This document shows, piece after piece, positions 37,508 through 46,343 of a stretch of 64,000 bases of DNA. The stretch's first letter is position 1. Every line of letters starts with the position of its first letter. The stretch comes from Variovorax paradoxus EPS. Lineage in GTDB: Bacteria; Pseudomonadota; Gammaproteobacteria; Burkholderiales; Burkholderiaceae_C. A program made the translations under genes and the position numbers. The stretch covers positions 4,960,001 to 5,024,000 of the forward strand of contig NC_014931.1 of the NCBI RefSeq assembly GCF_000184745.1. The letters run 5' to 3'. A model generated the notes under the pieces. That model worked only from the letters and a program-made list of their open reading frames with translations, was not told where the DNA came from and made no database searches.

Positions 37508-38542
37508 ATGAACAAGCGCCTACTGCTCCAGTCCTTCCTCGCCGCTTCGGCCCTCAGCTTCGGCCTTACCCCAGCCTTTGCCCAAGCCCCGACGCCGATC
37601 AAGTTCCAGCTCGACTGGCGCTTCGAAGGGCCGGCGGCGCTGTTCCTGCATCCGGCCGCCAAGGGCTACTTCAAGGCGGCTGGCCTCGACGTGACCATCG
37701 ACGCGGGCAACGGCTCGGGCGGCACGGTCACGCGCGTGGCCTCGGGCGCCTACGAGATGGGCTTCGCCGACCTCGCGGCATTGATGGAATTCCACGCCAA
37801 CAACCCCGACAGCCCGAACAAGCCGGTCGCGGTGATGATGGTCTACAACAACACGCCGGCCTCGGTCATGGCGCTCAAGAAGAGCGGCATCACCAAGCCC
37901 GCCGACCTCGCCGGCAAGAAGCTAGGCGCCCCGGTGTTCGATGCGGGCCGCCGCGCCTTCCCGATCTTCGCCAAGGCCAACAACATCGGCGCGGTCAACT
38001 GGACCGCCATGGACCCGACGCTGCGCGAGACCATGCTGATCCGCGGCGACATCGATGCCATCACCGGCTTCACCTTCACGTCGCTCCTGAACCTGGAGGC
38101 GCGCGGCGCCAAGGCGGCCGACGTGGTGATCCTTCCCTACCCCGACTACGGCGTGAAGCTCTACGGCAACGTGATCATCGCGTCGCCCAAGCTCATCAAG
38201 GAGAACCCCGAAGCGGTGAAGAAATTCCTCTCGGCCTTCGCCAAGGGCGCCAAGGAAGTCATCGCCAACCCGGCCGTGGCCATCGAGTCGGTGAAGGCGC
38301 GCGACGGCATCATCGACAGCAAGCTGGAAACCCGCCGCCTGCAACTGGCCATCGACACGGTGATCAACAGCGCCGATGCGCGCACCGAAGGCTTCGGCGC
38401 CGTCAACGCTGGCCGCATGTCGCTGATGGCCTCGCAGGTGTCCGACGCCTTCAACACCAAGACCCGCGTGAGCCCCGATGCCGTGTGGACGGCCGCCCTG
38501 ATGCCGCCGGCGGCCGAACTCAGCGGAATCCTGCGCAAGTGA
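37508..38542 (+). CDS. ABC importer periplasmic binding protein, NMT1/THI5-like (SsuA/TauA family)
   Basis: A 344-residue periplasmic protein: signal peptide ending LTPAFAQAP, then the NMT1/THI5 fold (IKFQLDWRFEGPAALFLHPAAKGYF, GLDVTIDAGNGSGG, ASGAYEMGFADLAALMEFHA). Members bind pyrimidines of thiamine synthesis, sulfonates, or, in many beta-proteobacteria, purines. The ATG at 37508 gives the expected n-region (MNKRLLLQ). The stop overlaps the ATPase start (TGATG), and a nucleobase-deaminase-type gene ends the operon, so an amino-substituted nucleobase or similar compound is a plausible ligand. Confidence 0.85.
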   Translation: MNKRLLLQSFLAASALSFGLTPAFAQAPTPIKFQLDWRFEGPAALFLHPAAKGYFKAAGLDVTIDAGNGSGGTVTRVASGAYEMGFADLAALMEFHANNPDSPNKPVAVMMVYNNTPASVMALKKSGITKPADLAGKKLGAPVFDAGRRAFPIFAKANNIGAVNWTAMDPTLRETMLIRGDIDAITGFTFTSLLNLEARGAKAADVVILPYPDYGVKLYGNVIIASPKLIKENPEAVKKFLSAFAKGAKEVIANPAVAIESVKARDGIIDSKLETRRLQLAIDTVINSADARTEGFGAVNAGRMSLMASQVSDAFNTKTRVSPDAVWTAALMPPAAELSGILRK

Positions 38543-39402
38543 TGGCAGGCGCACCCAGCGACACCGCCTCCCCCTTCGTCGACTTCCAGGACGTCTGGCT
38601 CGCCTACAACGAGGAGCTGCTGCGCGAGAACCACTTCGCCGTCGAGGCGATCGACCTGAAGGTCAAGCGCGGGGAATTCATCGCGATCGTCGGGCCTTCG
38701 GGCTGCGGCAAGTCGACCTTCATGAAGCTCACCACGGGGCTGAAGATGCCGTCGATGGGCAAGATCCGCATCGACGGCGCGCCCGTGACCGGGCCGCTCA
38801 AGATCTCGGGCATGGCCTTCCAGGCACCCTCGCTGCTGCCATGGCGCACCACGGTCGACAACGTGTTGCTGCCGCTGGAAATCGTCGAGCCCTATCGCTC
38901 GAACTTCAAGGCCAAGCGCAAGGAATACGTCGAGCGCGCCCGCAAGCTGCTGCAGAAGGTCGGCCTTGCGGGCTACGAAGACAAGTTCCCGTGGCAGCTC
39001 TCGGGCGGCATGCAGCAGCGCGCGAGCATCTGCCGCGCGCTCATCCATGAGCCCAAGATGCTGCTGCTCGACGAGCCCTTCGGCGCGCTCGACGCGTTCA
39101 CGCGCGAAGAACTCTGGTGCATCCTGCGCGACCTCTGGACCGAGCAGCAGTTCAACGTGATTTTGGTGACGCACGACCTGCGCGAATCGGTGTTCCTGGC
39201 CGACACGGTGTATGTGATGAGCAAGAGCCCGGGCCGCTTCGTGGTCAAGCGCGAGATCGAGCTGCCGCGTCCGCGCGAACTCGAACTCACCTACACGAAG
39301 GAGTTCACCGACATCGTGCTGGAGCTGCGCGGGCACATCGGCGCCATCCGCAACACGGGCATCAGCGCTGCACAGACCGCCGCCGCAGGAGCCGCCGCAT
39401 GA
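38542..39402 (+). CDS. ABC importer ATPase (SsuB/TauB family)
   Basis: A 286-residue nucleotide-binding subunit. Walker A GPSGCGKST, Q-loop MAFQAPSLLPWRT, signature LSGGMQQRASICRAL, Walker B MLLLDEPFGALD, H-loop VTHDLRES. Q before APSLLPW and the LPWRT block are typical of the nitrate/sulfonate/taurine/NMT1 importer ATPases. Its start overlaps the binding-protein stop and its own stop overlaps the permease start (ATGA): a tightly coupled operon. Confidence 0.92.
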   Translation: MAGAPSDTASPFVDFQDVWLAYNEELLRENHFAVEAIDLKVKRGEFIAIVGPSGCGKSTFMKLTTGLKMPSMGKIRIDGAPVTGPLKISGMAFQAPSLLPWRTTVDNVLLPLEIVEPYRSNFKAKRKEYVERARKLLQKVGLAGYEDKFPWQLSGGMQQRASICRALIHEPKMLLLDEPFGALDAFTREELWCILRDLWTEQQFNVILVTHDLRESVFLADTVYVMSKSPGRFVVKREIELPRPRELELTYTKEFTDIVLELRGHIGAIRNTGISAAQTAAAGAAA

Positions 39403-40169
39403 AGAACACCAAGCAGATCGAACGCTGGTCGCCCTGGCTGCTGCTGGTCGCCGTCATCCTGCTGTGGCAGATCATCTGCGCGGGCTTCGAAGTCTCGGAC
39501 TTCATCTTCCCGAGCCCCTGGCGCATCTGGACGCAGTTCTGGGAATTCAAGGAAATCATCGCGGGCCATGCGTGGCGCACCTTCTGGGTCACGATGGCGG
39601 GCTTCGGCCTTGCGATCGTGGTGGGCGTGCTGATGGGCTTCGTCATCGGCAGTTCGCGCATCGCGTATGCGGCGATCTATCCGCTGATGACGGCCTTCAA
39701 CGCGCTGCCCAAGGCGGCCTTCGTGCCGATTCTCGTGGTGTGGTTCGGCATCGGCGCGGGGCCGGCGATTCTCACGGCCTTCCTGATCAGCTTCTTTCCG
39801 ATCATGGTCAACATCGCGACCGGCCTTGCCACGCTCGAGCCCGAGCTCGAAGACGTGCTGCGCGTGCTCGGCGCCAAGCGCTGGGACGTGCTCATGAAGA
39901 TCGGCCTGCCGCGCTCCATGCCCTACTTCTTCGGCTCGCTGAAGGTGGCGATCACGCTGGCCTTCGTCGGCACCACGGTGAGCGAGATGACTGCCGCCAA
40001 CGAAGGCATCGGTTACCTGCTGATCTCCGCGGGCTCGGCCATGCAGATGGGCCTGGCCTTCGCGGGCCTGATGGTGGTGGGTGCGATGGCGATGCTGATG
40101 TACGAGCTCTTCAGCGTGATCGAGAAGCACACCACGGGCTGGGCGCACCGCGGTTCGCAAAACCAATAA
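39399..40169 (+). CDS. ABC importer permease (SsuC/TauC family)
   Basis: A 256-residue inner-membrane subunit with six hydrophobic segments. The EAA loop is visible (LEDVLRVLGAKRWDVLMKIGLPRSMPYF). LWQIICAGFEVSDFIFPSPW at the N-terminus and YPLMTAFNALPKAAFVPILVVWFGIG in the middle are standard for this family. Start by ATGA overlap with the ATPase. It completes a full importer; the second binding protein in this window (50214) has no permease of its own and might share this one. Confidence 0.92.
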   Translation: MKNTKQIERWSPWLLLVAVILLWQIICAGFEVSDFIFPSPWRIWTQFWEFKEIIAGHAWRTFWVTMAGFGLAIVVGVLMGFVIGSSRIAYAAIYPLMTAFNALPKAAFVPILVVWFGIGAGPAILTAFLISFFPIMVNIATGLATLEPELEDVLRVLGAKRWDVLMKIGLPRSMPYFFGSLKVAITLAFVGTTVSEMTAANEGIGYLLISAGSAMQMGLAFAGLMVVGAMAMLMYELFSVIEKHTTGWAHRGSQNQ

Positions 40170-40176
40170 TGCGCAC

Positions 40177-40653
40177 ATGAACCAGGATCAGATCATTCGC
40201 GCACTGCGGCGTGCCGACGAAGTGGCCCGCCGCGCGATGGCGATGGGCCGCCACCCCTTCGGCGCGGTGCTCGTCGCGCCCGATGGCGAGACTATCCTCG
40301 CCGAGCAGGGCAACATCGACACGGTGAATCACGCCGAGGCCACGCTCGCGCGCCACGCGGCGCAGAACTGGCCGGCCGAGTACCTGTGGCAATGCACGCT
40401 GGTCACCACCTTCGAGCCCTGCGCGATGTGCGCAGGCACGAGCTACTGGGCGAACATCGGGCGCGTCGTCTACGGCGCCGAGGAATCGGCGCTGCTCGCG
40501 CTCACCGGCGACCACCCCGAGAACCCGACGCTGAGCCTGCCCTGCCGCGAGGTGTTCGCGCGCGGACAGAAAAAGGTCGAAGTGATCGGACCGGTGCCTG
40601 AAGCGGCCGAGGAAATGATCGCCACGCACCGCGGGTTCTGGGAGACCCGCTAG
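40177..40653 (+). CDS. Nucleobase/nucleoside deaminase of the CDA-like zinc family
   Basis: A 158-residue zinc deaminase. HAE (H52, E54) and PCAMC (C82, C85) are the zinc site and proton shuttle of the cytidine-deaminase-like fold. The overall form (RHPFGAVLVAPDG, then CAGTSYWANIGRVVYG) is closest to guanine deaminase (GuaD) and tRNA-adenosine-deaminase-like enzymes. It follows the importer by 7 bases, so its substrate is probably the imported compound, an aminated purine or pyrimidine. A related deaminase is paired with another NMT1-type binding protein at 51251. Confidence 0.85.
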   Translation: MNQDQIIRALRRADEVARRAMAMGRHPFGAVLVAPDGETILAEQGNIDTVNHAEATLARHAAQNWPAEYLWQCTLVTTFEPCAMCAGTSYWANIGRVVYGAEESALLALTGDHPENPTLSLPCREVFARGQKKVEVIGPVPEAAEEMIATHRGFWETR

Positions 40654-40664
40654 GGCTTCGGGCG

Positions 40665-40886
40665 CTAGGCCAGCAGCAGCGAGGCCTCGTCGCGCCAGTA
40701 GTTCACCGCGGCGAGCCAGCCCTCCCACACACAGCCGTTGCAGCCGCGCCCGCAGCAGGTGGTGGGCTCGGGCGGCGGTGGGCGCATGGCGAGCCCCTGG
40801 GCATCGAGCACCGCCTGCACGCGCGCGATCAACGCCTGCGCGCTGGCGAGATTCGTGGGCTCGGGCAGCCGGTCGATGAGGTTCAT
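40665..40886 (-). CDS. Small oxidoreductase-like (PF09791-type) Cys-rich protein
   Basis: A 73-residue protein with PPPPEPTTCCGRGCNGCVW followed by EGWLAAVNYW, the conserved CCxxxCxxCVW block of the 'oxidoreductase-like, N-terminal' family known from bacteria and mitochondria. The four cysteines probably bind a metal or redox centre. It begins 13 bases after the histidine kinase stop on the same strand and could share that transcript. The function of the family is not established. Confidence 0.75.
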   Translation of the reverse strand: MNLIDRLPEPTNLASAQALIARVQAVLDAQGLAMRPPPPEPTTCCGRGCNGCVWEGWLAAVNYWRDEASLLLA

Positions 40887-40899
40887 GGCGACGAGATTC

Positions 40900-42252
40900 T
40901 CAGGCGCTGAGGTTCAGTTCCAACCGCATCTTCGCGCCGCCCGATTCGCTCGATCCGATGGTCAGTTGCCCGCGATGCAGGCGCGCAACTTCGGCCACGA
41001 GGTGAAGCCCCAGCCCCGCACCGCGCCCGCGCGGCACGAGCCGGTGAAACGGCGCCACCACGCGCTCGCGGTCCGCCTCGGGAATGCCGGGCCCTGAATC
41101 CAGCACCTCGATGCACGAAGGTTCGCACAGCCGCACCTCGATGTCGCAGCCCTGCCCGCCATGCTCGATGGCGTTCTGGATCAGGTTGCTGAGCGCGCGT
41201 TCGAGCGACGGCGCATCGCCGCGCACGGTCAGCGCCTGCGGTGCATCGACCGAGAGCGTGCAGCGGTTCTGGATCGCCAGCGGCGCGATGTCGGCCGCCA
41301 CGCGCTCGCACAGCGCCTTCAGGTCCACCTGCTGCTCTTGGGGCACGAGGTGGTCGAGCCGTTGCAGGTCGAGCAACTGCTCGGCCAGCATGGCGAGCCG
41401 CGCAGAGGCCTGCATCAGCTTCACCTTGAGCGGATCGTTCGGAAGGCCCTCCAGATGGATCTGCAGCGTGGTGATCGGCGTGCGCAGTTCGTGCGCGGCA
41501 TCGGCCAGAAAGCGCTCCTGCCGGTCGTAGCCTTCGTTGAGCCGGTCGAAGGCGCGGTTGACGGCATTGACCAGCGGTCGGATTTCGCTCGCCACATTGG
41601 CCAGCGGCAGGCGCGTGGTGCGCTCGTGCACGTCGATGCCCTCTGCATGCTCGGCGGTGGCAACCACGCCTTTCAGCCCACGCTTCACCACGAAGGGCGT
41701 GGCCAGGATCACGCCCAGGCTGGTGAGCAATGCCATCGGTGCCACCAGCCACAGGAACAAGAGGCCCGTGCCCTTGAGCGTGTTCTCCATCGTCAGCGGA
41801 CCGCCGGTTTGCGCCATCACAGCGACCGGGCCCGCGCGCGTGTCGACGCGCTCGAAGCGGGCCTTGGGCCGGGTGTTGTCGTTTTCCGGATTGAGGGCCA
41901 CGCGCTCCACGTCGCCGAACGCATTCATGAGCGCCGCATAGACGGACGGCACATCGCCGCTGCGCACCTCGGAGCCGCGCTCGTCGCGCGCGATGAACCA
42001 GAGCGGCGGATCGGCTTGCTGCAGCCTGCGCAACTCCCGTGTCGGCTCGATGGCCAGCCGGCCATCGGCACCGCGCACCATCGCACGCCCGATTACCGCG
42101 ACCGTTTCCTGGCCGTTTTCGTCGACCACGCGCCCCAGCATCCAGGCCAATCCGAGGAAGCCGCCCAGCACCAGAGAGCCGACCACCACCTGCAGCAGGA
42201 TCAGGCTCCAGATCAGGCGCCAGCGCAGGGAGAACAGGCTCATGCCGCTCAC
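40900..42252 (-). CDS. Sensor histidine kinase
   Basis: A 450-residue membrane kinase: TM1 (about 14-38), a periplasmic sensor of about 120 residues, TM2 (about 163-186), then a HAMP-like linker, HisKA with H254 (FLADAAHELRTPITTLQ) and HATPase_c with N-box (NLIQNAIEHGG), DSGPGIP and GAGLGLHLV. The layout resembles QseC-type kinases. The start overlaps the response-regulator stop by four bases. The stimulus is unknown. Confidence 0.92.
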   Translation of the reverse strand: MSGMSLFSLRWRLIWSLILLQVVVGSLVLGGFLGLAWMLGRVVDENGQETVAVIGRAMVRGADGRLAIEPTRELRRLQQADPPLWFIARDERGSEVRSGDVPSVYAALMNAFGDVERVALNPENDNTRPKARFERVDTRAGPVAVMAQTGGPLTMENTLKGTGLLFLWLVAPMALLTSLGVILATPFVVKRGLKGVVATAEHAEGIDVHERTTRLPLANVASEIRPLVNAVNRAFDRLNEGYDRQERFLADAAHELRTPITTLQIHLEGLPNDPLKVKLMQASARLAMLAEQLLDLQRLDHLVPQEQQVDLKALCERVAADIAPLAIQNRCTLSVDAPQALTVRGDAPSLERALSNLIQNAIEHGGQGCDIEVRLCEPSCIEVLDSGPGIPEADRERVVAPFHRLVPRGRGAGLGLHLVAEVARLHRGQLTIGSSESGGAKMRLELNLSA

Positions 42253-42929
42253 AGCGCCGATGCCGCGCAGATGAGATACCCCACGCCGCGAATCGCATGG
42301 ATCTCGACCTGCGCACCGGCCTTGTCGAGCTTGGAACGCAGGCGCGAGACGTGCGTGTCGAGCGCATTGGACTGGATGTCGTCCTTGTGGCCGTACACGC
42401 GGTCTTGCAGTGCTTCGCGCTGAACCGTGCGGCCGCGGTGCTCGAGCAGGGCTTCGAGCACCAGCAGCTCGCGCCGCGGGAGGGTGAGGCCAACCTCGCC
42501 CACATGGACCTGCCGCGTGTGATGCTCGAAGCGCAATTGCCCGAGCGTCATGACGAGGCTGGCGCGCACCGCGGGGCGGCGCGCGAGTGCGCGCACGCGC
42601 GCCATGAGCTCGTCCATCGAGAAGGGCTTGGCGAGGTAGTCGTCGGCGCCGCCATCGAGGCTCAGCACGCGCTCGGCCACATCGGACATCGCGGTGAGCA
42701 CCAGCACCGCGGCGGCAATGTCGTTCTGGCGCAGGAACGCCACGAGCGAGAGGCCGTCGCCGTCGGGGAGGCCGCGGTCGAGCACGATCACGTCGTGCTG
42801 CGCACCGAGCGCGGCCTCTTCGGCTTCACGCAGGGAGCTCGCCACATCGACCACCGCCTGGTTCTGACGCAGGGCCGACGCGAGTGCCTGCGCCAGATCG
42901 GTTTCGTCTTCGACGAGCAGGATTCTCAT
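42249..42929 (-). CDS. Response regulator, OmpR/PhoB family
   Basis: A 226-residue regulator: receiver with D51 as phosphoacceptor (VIVLDRGLPDGDG), acidic pair E7-D8 and K in YLAKPFSMDEL; C-terminal winged helix (LTLPRRELLVLEALLEHRGRTV, then SNALDTHVSRLRSKL). First gene of the kinase operon, divergent from the PAP2 gene, which may be a target. Confidence 0.93.
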   Translation of the reverse strand: MRILLVEDETDLAQALASALRQNQAVVDVASSLREAEEAALGAQHDVIVLDRGLPDGDGLSLVAFLRQNDIAAAVLVLTAMSDVAERVLSLDGGADDYLAKPFSMDELMARVRALARRPAVRASLVMTLGQLRFEHHTRQVHVGEVGLTLPRRELLVLEALLEHRGRTVQREALQDRVYGHKDDIQSNALDTHVSRLRSKLDKAGAQVEIHAIRGVGYLICAASAL

Positions 42930-43076
42930 GAGAGGTGGGCGGTGCGAACGGATGGGCGGGACATTCTAGGAGAGGCCCCCTGCCGCCCCCTGCCGCCCCG
43001 TGTCGGGCTGCGCAATGTTCACGCAATGCGGTTGCATAAGCTGTGGCGCTCCCCCTCCCCGAAAGCCGCATCGGTG

Positions 43077-43763
43077 ATGACATCCCGCTCAAGCCCCGCA
43101 GCCCTTCCTTCCGTACCGTGGTACCTGGCACTGGGACAGCGGTTCGCGACGTTCTGGATCGTGAAGATGATCGGCACCACGCTCGGCATCTCGGGCTTCT
43201 TCTTCCTGTACTTCTGGGTGATGCACAACCCGCCGTCGACGCCGACGGTGATGCCGCTCACGCCACTCGATCACTGGGTGGACGTGAGCGACGACGCGAT
43301 GCTGCTCTACGGCTCGCTGTGGTTCTACATCTCGCTCGCCCCCGCCTTCGCGAAAGACAAGGCCGAGCTGTGGGCCTGCGCGCGGGGCGCCGCAACCATG
43401 GCGGCCGTCGGCCTCGCGGTGTTCTGGTTCTTTCCGACCACGGTGCCGGTGTTCGCGGTCGATTGGTCGCAGTACCCGGCGCTGCAGTTCCTCAAGGCCA
43501 CGGACGTCGGCGGCAATGCCTTCCCATCGCTGCACGTGGCCTTCGCGGTGTTCACGGCCATGCTGATGGGCCGCCAATTGCGCAGCGTGGATGCGCCCGC
43601 GTGGACGCAATGGGTGAACCTGCTGTGGGCCTTCGGCATCGTCTACTCGACGCTGGCGACGCGGCAGCACGTGCTGCTCGACGTGGTCGGCGGCACGCTG
43701 CTGGCCGTGCTCGTCGGCTGGGCACGCACGAAGCGCAAGCGGCTGGTGCTGGCCGAGGCCTGA
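43077..43763 (+). CDS. PAP2-superfamily membrane protein
   Basis: A 228-residue membrane protein with five or six hydrophobic segments. Two of the three PAP2 phosphatase motifs are visible: GNAFPSLHVAFAV (motif 2) and STLATRQHVLLDVVGG (motif 3, with the nucleophile-type His and Asp). The lysine/arginine motif 1 is not obvious, as in the inositol-phosphorylceramide-synthase-like branch. It may act on a lipid phosphate. Start ATG 43077 is chosen; an in-frame ATG at 43026 is possible, and neither has a good ribosome-binding site. Divergent from the two-component operon. Confidence 0.75.
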   Translation: MTSRSSPAALPSVPWYLALGQRFATFWIVKMIGTTLGISGFFFLYFWVMHNPPSTPTVMPLTPLDHWVDVSDDAMLLYGSLWFYISLAPAFAKDKAELWACARGAATMAAVGLAVFWFFPTTVPVFAVDWSQYPALQFLKATDVGGNAFPSLHVAFAVFTAMLMGRQLRSVDAPAWTQWVNLLWAFGIVYSTLATRQHVLLDVVGGTLLAVLVGWARTKRKRLVLAEA

Positions 43764-43775
43764 TCCTTCGGGATT

Positions 43776-43862
43776 ACCGAGGAACCGGCCTTGCCGGCTC
43801 TCGGGTGTTGCCCCCCAGCAGCGGCAAGGCGAAGCGACACGAAGTGCGCGAAGACTAGGGGT
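43776..43862. repeat. Second dispersed repeat family, copy 2
   Basis: Matches 20357-20445 over its whole length with small indels (shared blocks ACCGAGGAACCGGC, GTTGCCCCCCAGCA and GCGAAGCGACACGAAGTGCG). It lies between the convergent PAP2 and lpxO genes, where the hairpin could end transcription from both sides. Confidence 0.75.
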
Positions 43863-43880
43863 GGTGAGCCCCGTTCACCA

Positions 43881-44777
43881 TTACCAGAAGATCCAGAGCG
43901 CCAGACCGCCGAAGATGGACCACTTCACGAGGTAGTACGCCCGCTTGTCCCAGGCCTTCAGGCGCTTGCCGATCACACGGATCTGGTAGATGTACTTGAA
44001 CGCGCGGTTGATGCCACCGGTCTTGTCGCCCGCGTCGTTGGGCGAGCTCGCGGCGGCCAGCAGGTTCTTGGCGAACCAGCGGTTCACCGCGCTGGCCCAG
44101 CGGTACTTCAGCGGGCGCTCGATGTCGCAGAACAGGATCACGCGGTCGTGGTCGGTGGTGTTCTCGGCGTAGTGGATGAAGGTCTCGTCGAACACCACGG
44201 CCTCGCCGTCGCGCCAGTGGTAGCGCTGGCCGTCCACGTCGATGTAGCAGCCTTCGACACCCGGCGTCCACAAGCCCAGGTGGTAGCGCAGCGAACCGGC
44301 GAAGGGATCGCGGTGACGCACGAGACGGCTGCCAGGTGGCAGCTCGGCGAACATGGCGGCCTTGATGGTGCCGATGCCCTTGAGCAGCTCGGTGGTGCGC
44401 GGGCACAGGATGGCGGCCGAAGGATGCGCCTCGTCGTACCACTTGAGATAGAAGCGCTTCCAGCCGCTCTTGAAGAAGGAGTTGAAGCCCACGTCGTTGA
44501 ACTGGCTCGAGGCCTTGATGCTGCCGCCGTTGCGCATGGCCAGCGCCTCTTCGCGGATCACTTCCCAGTTCTCTTCGAGCACACGCATCTCGGGGAACTG
44601 CGCGGGCGACAGGTACGGGGTACCGGGCACCTTCGAGAAAAGGTACATGAACACGTTCAGCGGCGCGAGGAAGGTCGAGTGATCAGAAAGCTGTCTGAAG
44701 AAACGATGCCGGACCTGCCCGCGGAAGTGAACGTAGAGCGCGCTGAGCGCGAAGATTGCAAGAATGACCCACTTCAT
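43881..44777 (-). CDS. lpxO: Lipid A hydroxylase LpxO-like Fe(II)/2-oxoglutarate dioxygenase
   Basis: A 298-residue aspartyl/asparaginyl beta-hydroxylase family enzyme with membrane segments at both ends (MKWVILAIFALSALYV; WSIFGGLALWIFW), the LpxO layout. Iron ligands H155 and D157 (VRHRDPFAG) and H202 (FIHYAENTTDHDRV), with arginine for 2-oxoglutarate nearby. LpxO 2-hydroxylates an acyl chain of lipid A at the cytoplasmic face. The ATG at 44775-44777 gives the family N-terminus; a longer frame upstream is not conserved in character. Confidence 0.88.
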   Translation of the reverse strand: MKWVILAIFALSALYVHFRGQVRHRFFRQLSDHSTFLAPLNVFMYLFSKVPGTPYLSPAQFPEMRVLEENWEVIREEALAMRNGGSIKASSQFNDVGFNSFFKSGWKRFYLKWYDEAHPSAAILCPRTTELLKGIGTIKAAMFAELPPGSRLVRHRDPFAGSLRYHLGLWTPGVEGCYIDVDGQRYHWRDGEAVVFDETFIHYAENTTDHDRVILFCDIERPLKYRWASAVNRWFAKNLLAAASSPNDAGDKTGGINRAFKYIYQIRVIGKRLKAWDKRAYYLVKWSIFGGLALWIFW

Positions 44778-45000
44778 TGGTGAAAGTGTCCTGTAGACGG
44801 CGCCGGGGGTAGCCGGGCATTGTAAATCTCCGCCCCAAAATGGACCTGACCAAGCCCTTTGGCCGTGCCCGGAGGGCGGTTTCAGAGGGAAAAGCATGGG
44901 CTGGGGCGCCTCGGCCGCCGCCAGCGGCACGCGCACCGTGGCCAGCAGGCCGCCGCCATCGGCCTGTTCGAGCACTACTTCGCTGCGGCGTGCCCACCGG

Positions 45001-45870
45001 TCAGCGCAGCAGCTTGATCAACGCCGCGATTTCCTCACCGCCGAGCCCCGCCGCATCCGCGCGCTTGAAGAGGCCCGCGGCAAACGCCGGGAACTCGGTG
45101 TTGATGCCCGCCTCCTGCGCCGTCTGCCATATGCGCTGCGTCGCCTCGACCGAGATGCGCATCGGGCTCTGCGAGATCTTGAAGTCGCCCGACTGGATCA
45201 CGGCGCCTTCATGCTGAAGGAAGCCGGCGAAGGTCGGCATGATCCCCGCGACGATGCGGCCGTATTCGGCCACGTCGAACCTTTCGTGCTCGGCGATGCG
45301 CGCGCCATGCATGAAGCCGAGCAGCGTGCCGTAGATGGTGGAGAGCGTCGCGAGGTCCATCGCCGCGGCGGCGCTGGCGTTCTCGCCCAGGTACACGGTG
45401 CCGCCGCCCAGCACTTTCAGGAGCGGCTCCGCTTCGCGGAAAACAGCCTCCGCACCCGACATGAGGATCGGTGTGTCGGCTTGGCCCATCTGGTCCGGTG
45501 CGGCCTGGATGGCGCCTTCGAGGTAAGTGGCGCCGTGCCTGTGTGCCCACATCTCGGCATCGCGCGCATCGCTGGGGCTGCCGGTGGTGAGCTGAACCAG
45601 CAGGCGGCCGTCCATGGCGGCCGCAACGCCCTCCATCGCGAGGATGGCTTCAGCAGCGCGGTAGTCGTAGACGCACATCACCGCGACCTTGGCGGCGCGC
45701 ACCGCCTCGGCCGCGCTGCGGGCGAGCACGGCGCCCTTCGCGATCAGCGCATCGGCCTTGTCAGCCGTGCGGTTCCACACCGTGACCTTGTAGCCCCGCG
45801 CGAGATAAAGCCGCGCGATGGTGACGCCCATCGAACCGAGGCCGAGAACCGAAACTTCCTTGTTGCTCAT
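45001..45870 (-). CDS. Imine-reductase-like NAD(P)-dependent dehydrogenase
   Basis: A 289-residue member of the beta-hydroxyacid dehydrogenase/imine reductase group. The Rossmann motif is VLGLGSMGVTIA, followed by VTVWNRTADKADAL, where NRT favours NADPH. At the place of the catalytic lysine of beta-hydroxyacid dehydrogenases the protein has AAAMDLATLSTIYG, an Asp as in imine reductases. A start at ATG 45868-45870 gives the usual N-terminus; a longer frame adds 15 residues across the operator. It is divergent from an HxlR regulator and shares with it the inverted repeat at 45942-45968. Reduction of a cyclic imine or small carbonyl is likely; the natural substrate is unknown. Confidence 0.8.
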   Translation of the reverse strand: MSNKEVSVLGLGSMGVTIARLYLARGYKVTVWNRTADKADALIAKGAVLARSAAEAVRAAKVAVMCVYDYRAAEAILAMEGVAAAMDGRLLVQLTTGSPSDARDAEMWAHRHGATYLEGAIQAAPDQMGQADTPILMSGAEAVFREAEPLLKVLGGGTVYLGENASAAAAMDLATLSTIYGTLLGFMHGARIAEHERFDVAEYGRIVAGIMPTFAGFLQHEGAVIQSGDFKISQSPMRISVEATQRIWQTAQEAGINTEFPAFAAGLFKRADAAGLGGEEIAALIKLLR

Positions 45871-45941
45871 GGCGATTCCAATGCAGATATTGCAAGCTTG
45901 TGATGACGGGTGCATCGTAGGAATTCCACTTGCAAACGGTC

Positions 45942-45968
45942 AAGTACCTACCATAAAGTGTGGTACTT
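45942..45968. promoter_or_regulatory. Inverted repeat AAGTACC-N13-GGTACTT, predicted HxlR operator
   Basis: A perfect 7-bp dyad centred in the 125-base gap between the divergent reductase and HxlR genes, with an AT-richer context suitable for two promoters. HxlR-type regulators bind such dyads near their own gene. Confidence 0.55.
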
Positions 45969-45995
45969 ACCAAAACGTATGTATTGAATCGAGGC

Positions 45996-46343
45996 ATGAA
46001 AGCAAAGAAGCCCTACAACTGCGGCATCGGGCCCGCATTCGAAGTCATCGGCGGCAAGTGGAAAGCCGTCATCCTGTGGGAGCTGCATGTGCAGCCGCGC
46101 CGCTTCGGGGAGCTGAAGCGATTGCTGCCCGACATCAGCGAGAAGATGCTGATCCAGCAGCTGCGCGAGCTGGAGACCGATGGTCTGGTCAACCGCGAGG
46201 CCTTTCATGAAGTGCCGCCGCGTGTCGAATACTCGGAAACGAAGCTGGGCGCCACGCTCAATGCGGCGCTCGGGCCGCTGGCCGATTGGGGGGATCGCTA
46301 TGCGAAGCGCGTGGAGGCCGCGCGCAAAAAGGCCGAAGGCTAG
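45996..46343 (+). CDS. HxlR-family transcriptional regulator
   Basis: A 115-residue winged-helix protein with the family opening YNCGIGPAFEVIGGKWKAVIL (the N-terminal Cys is the conserved redox/electrophile sensor in several members), then FGELKRLLPDISEKMLIQQL and VEYSETKLG. ATG 45996 fits the family length; GAGG is very close, so the in-frame ATG at 45960 is an alternative, but it lies inside the operator. It probably represses the divergent reductase gene and itself, responding to a reactive carbonyl or thiol stress. Confidence 0.88.
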   Translation: MKAKKPYNCGIGPAFEVIGGKWKAVILWELHVQPRRFGELKRLLPDISEKMLIQQLRELETDGLVNREAFHEVPPRVEYSETKLGATLNAALGPLADWGDRYAKRVEAARKKAEG

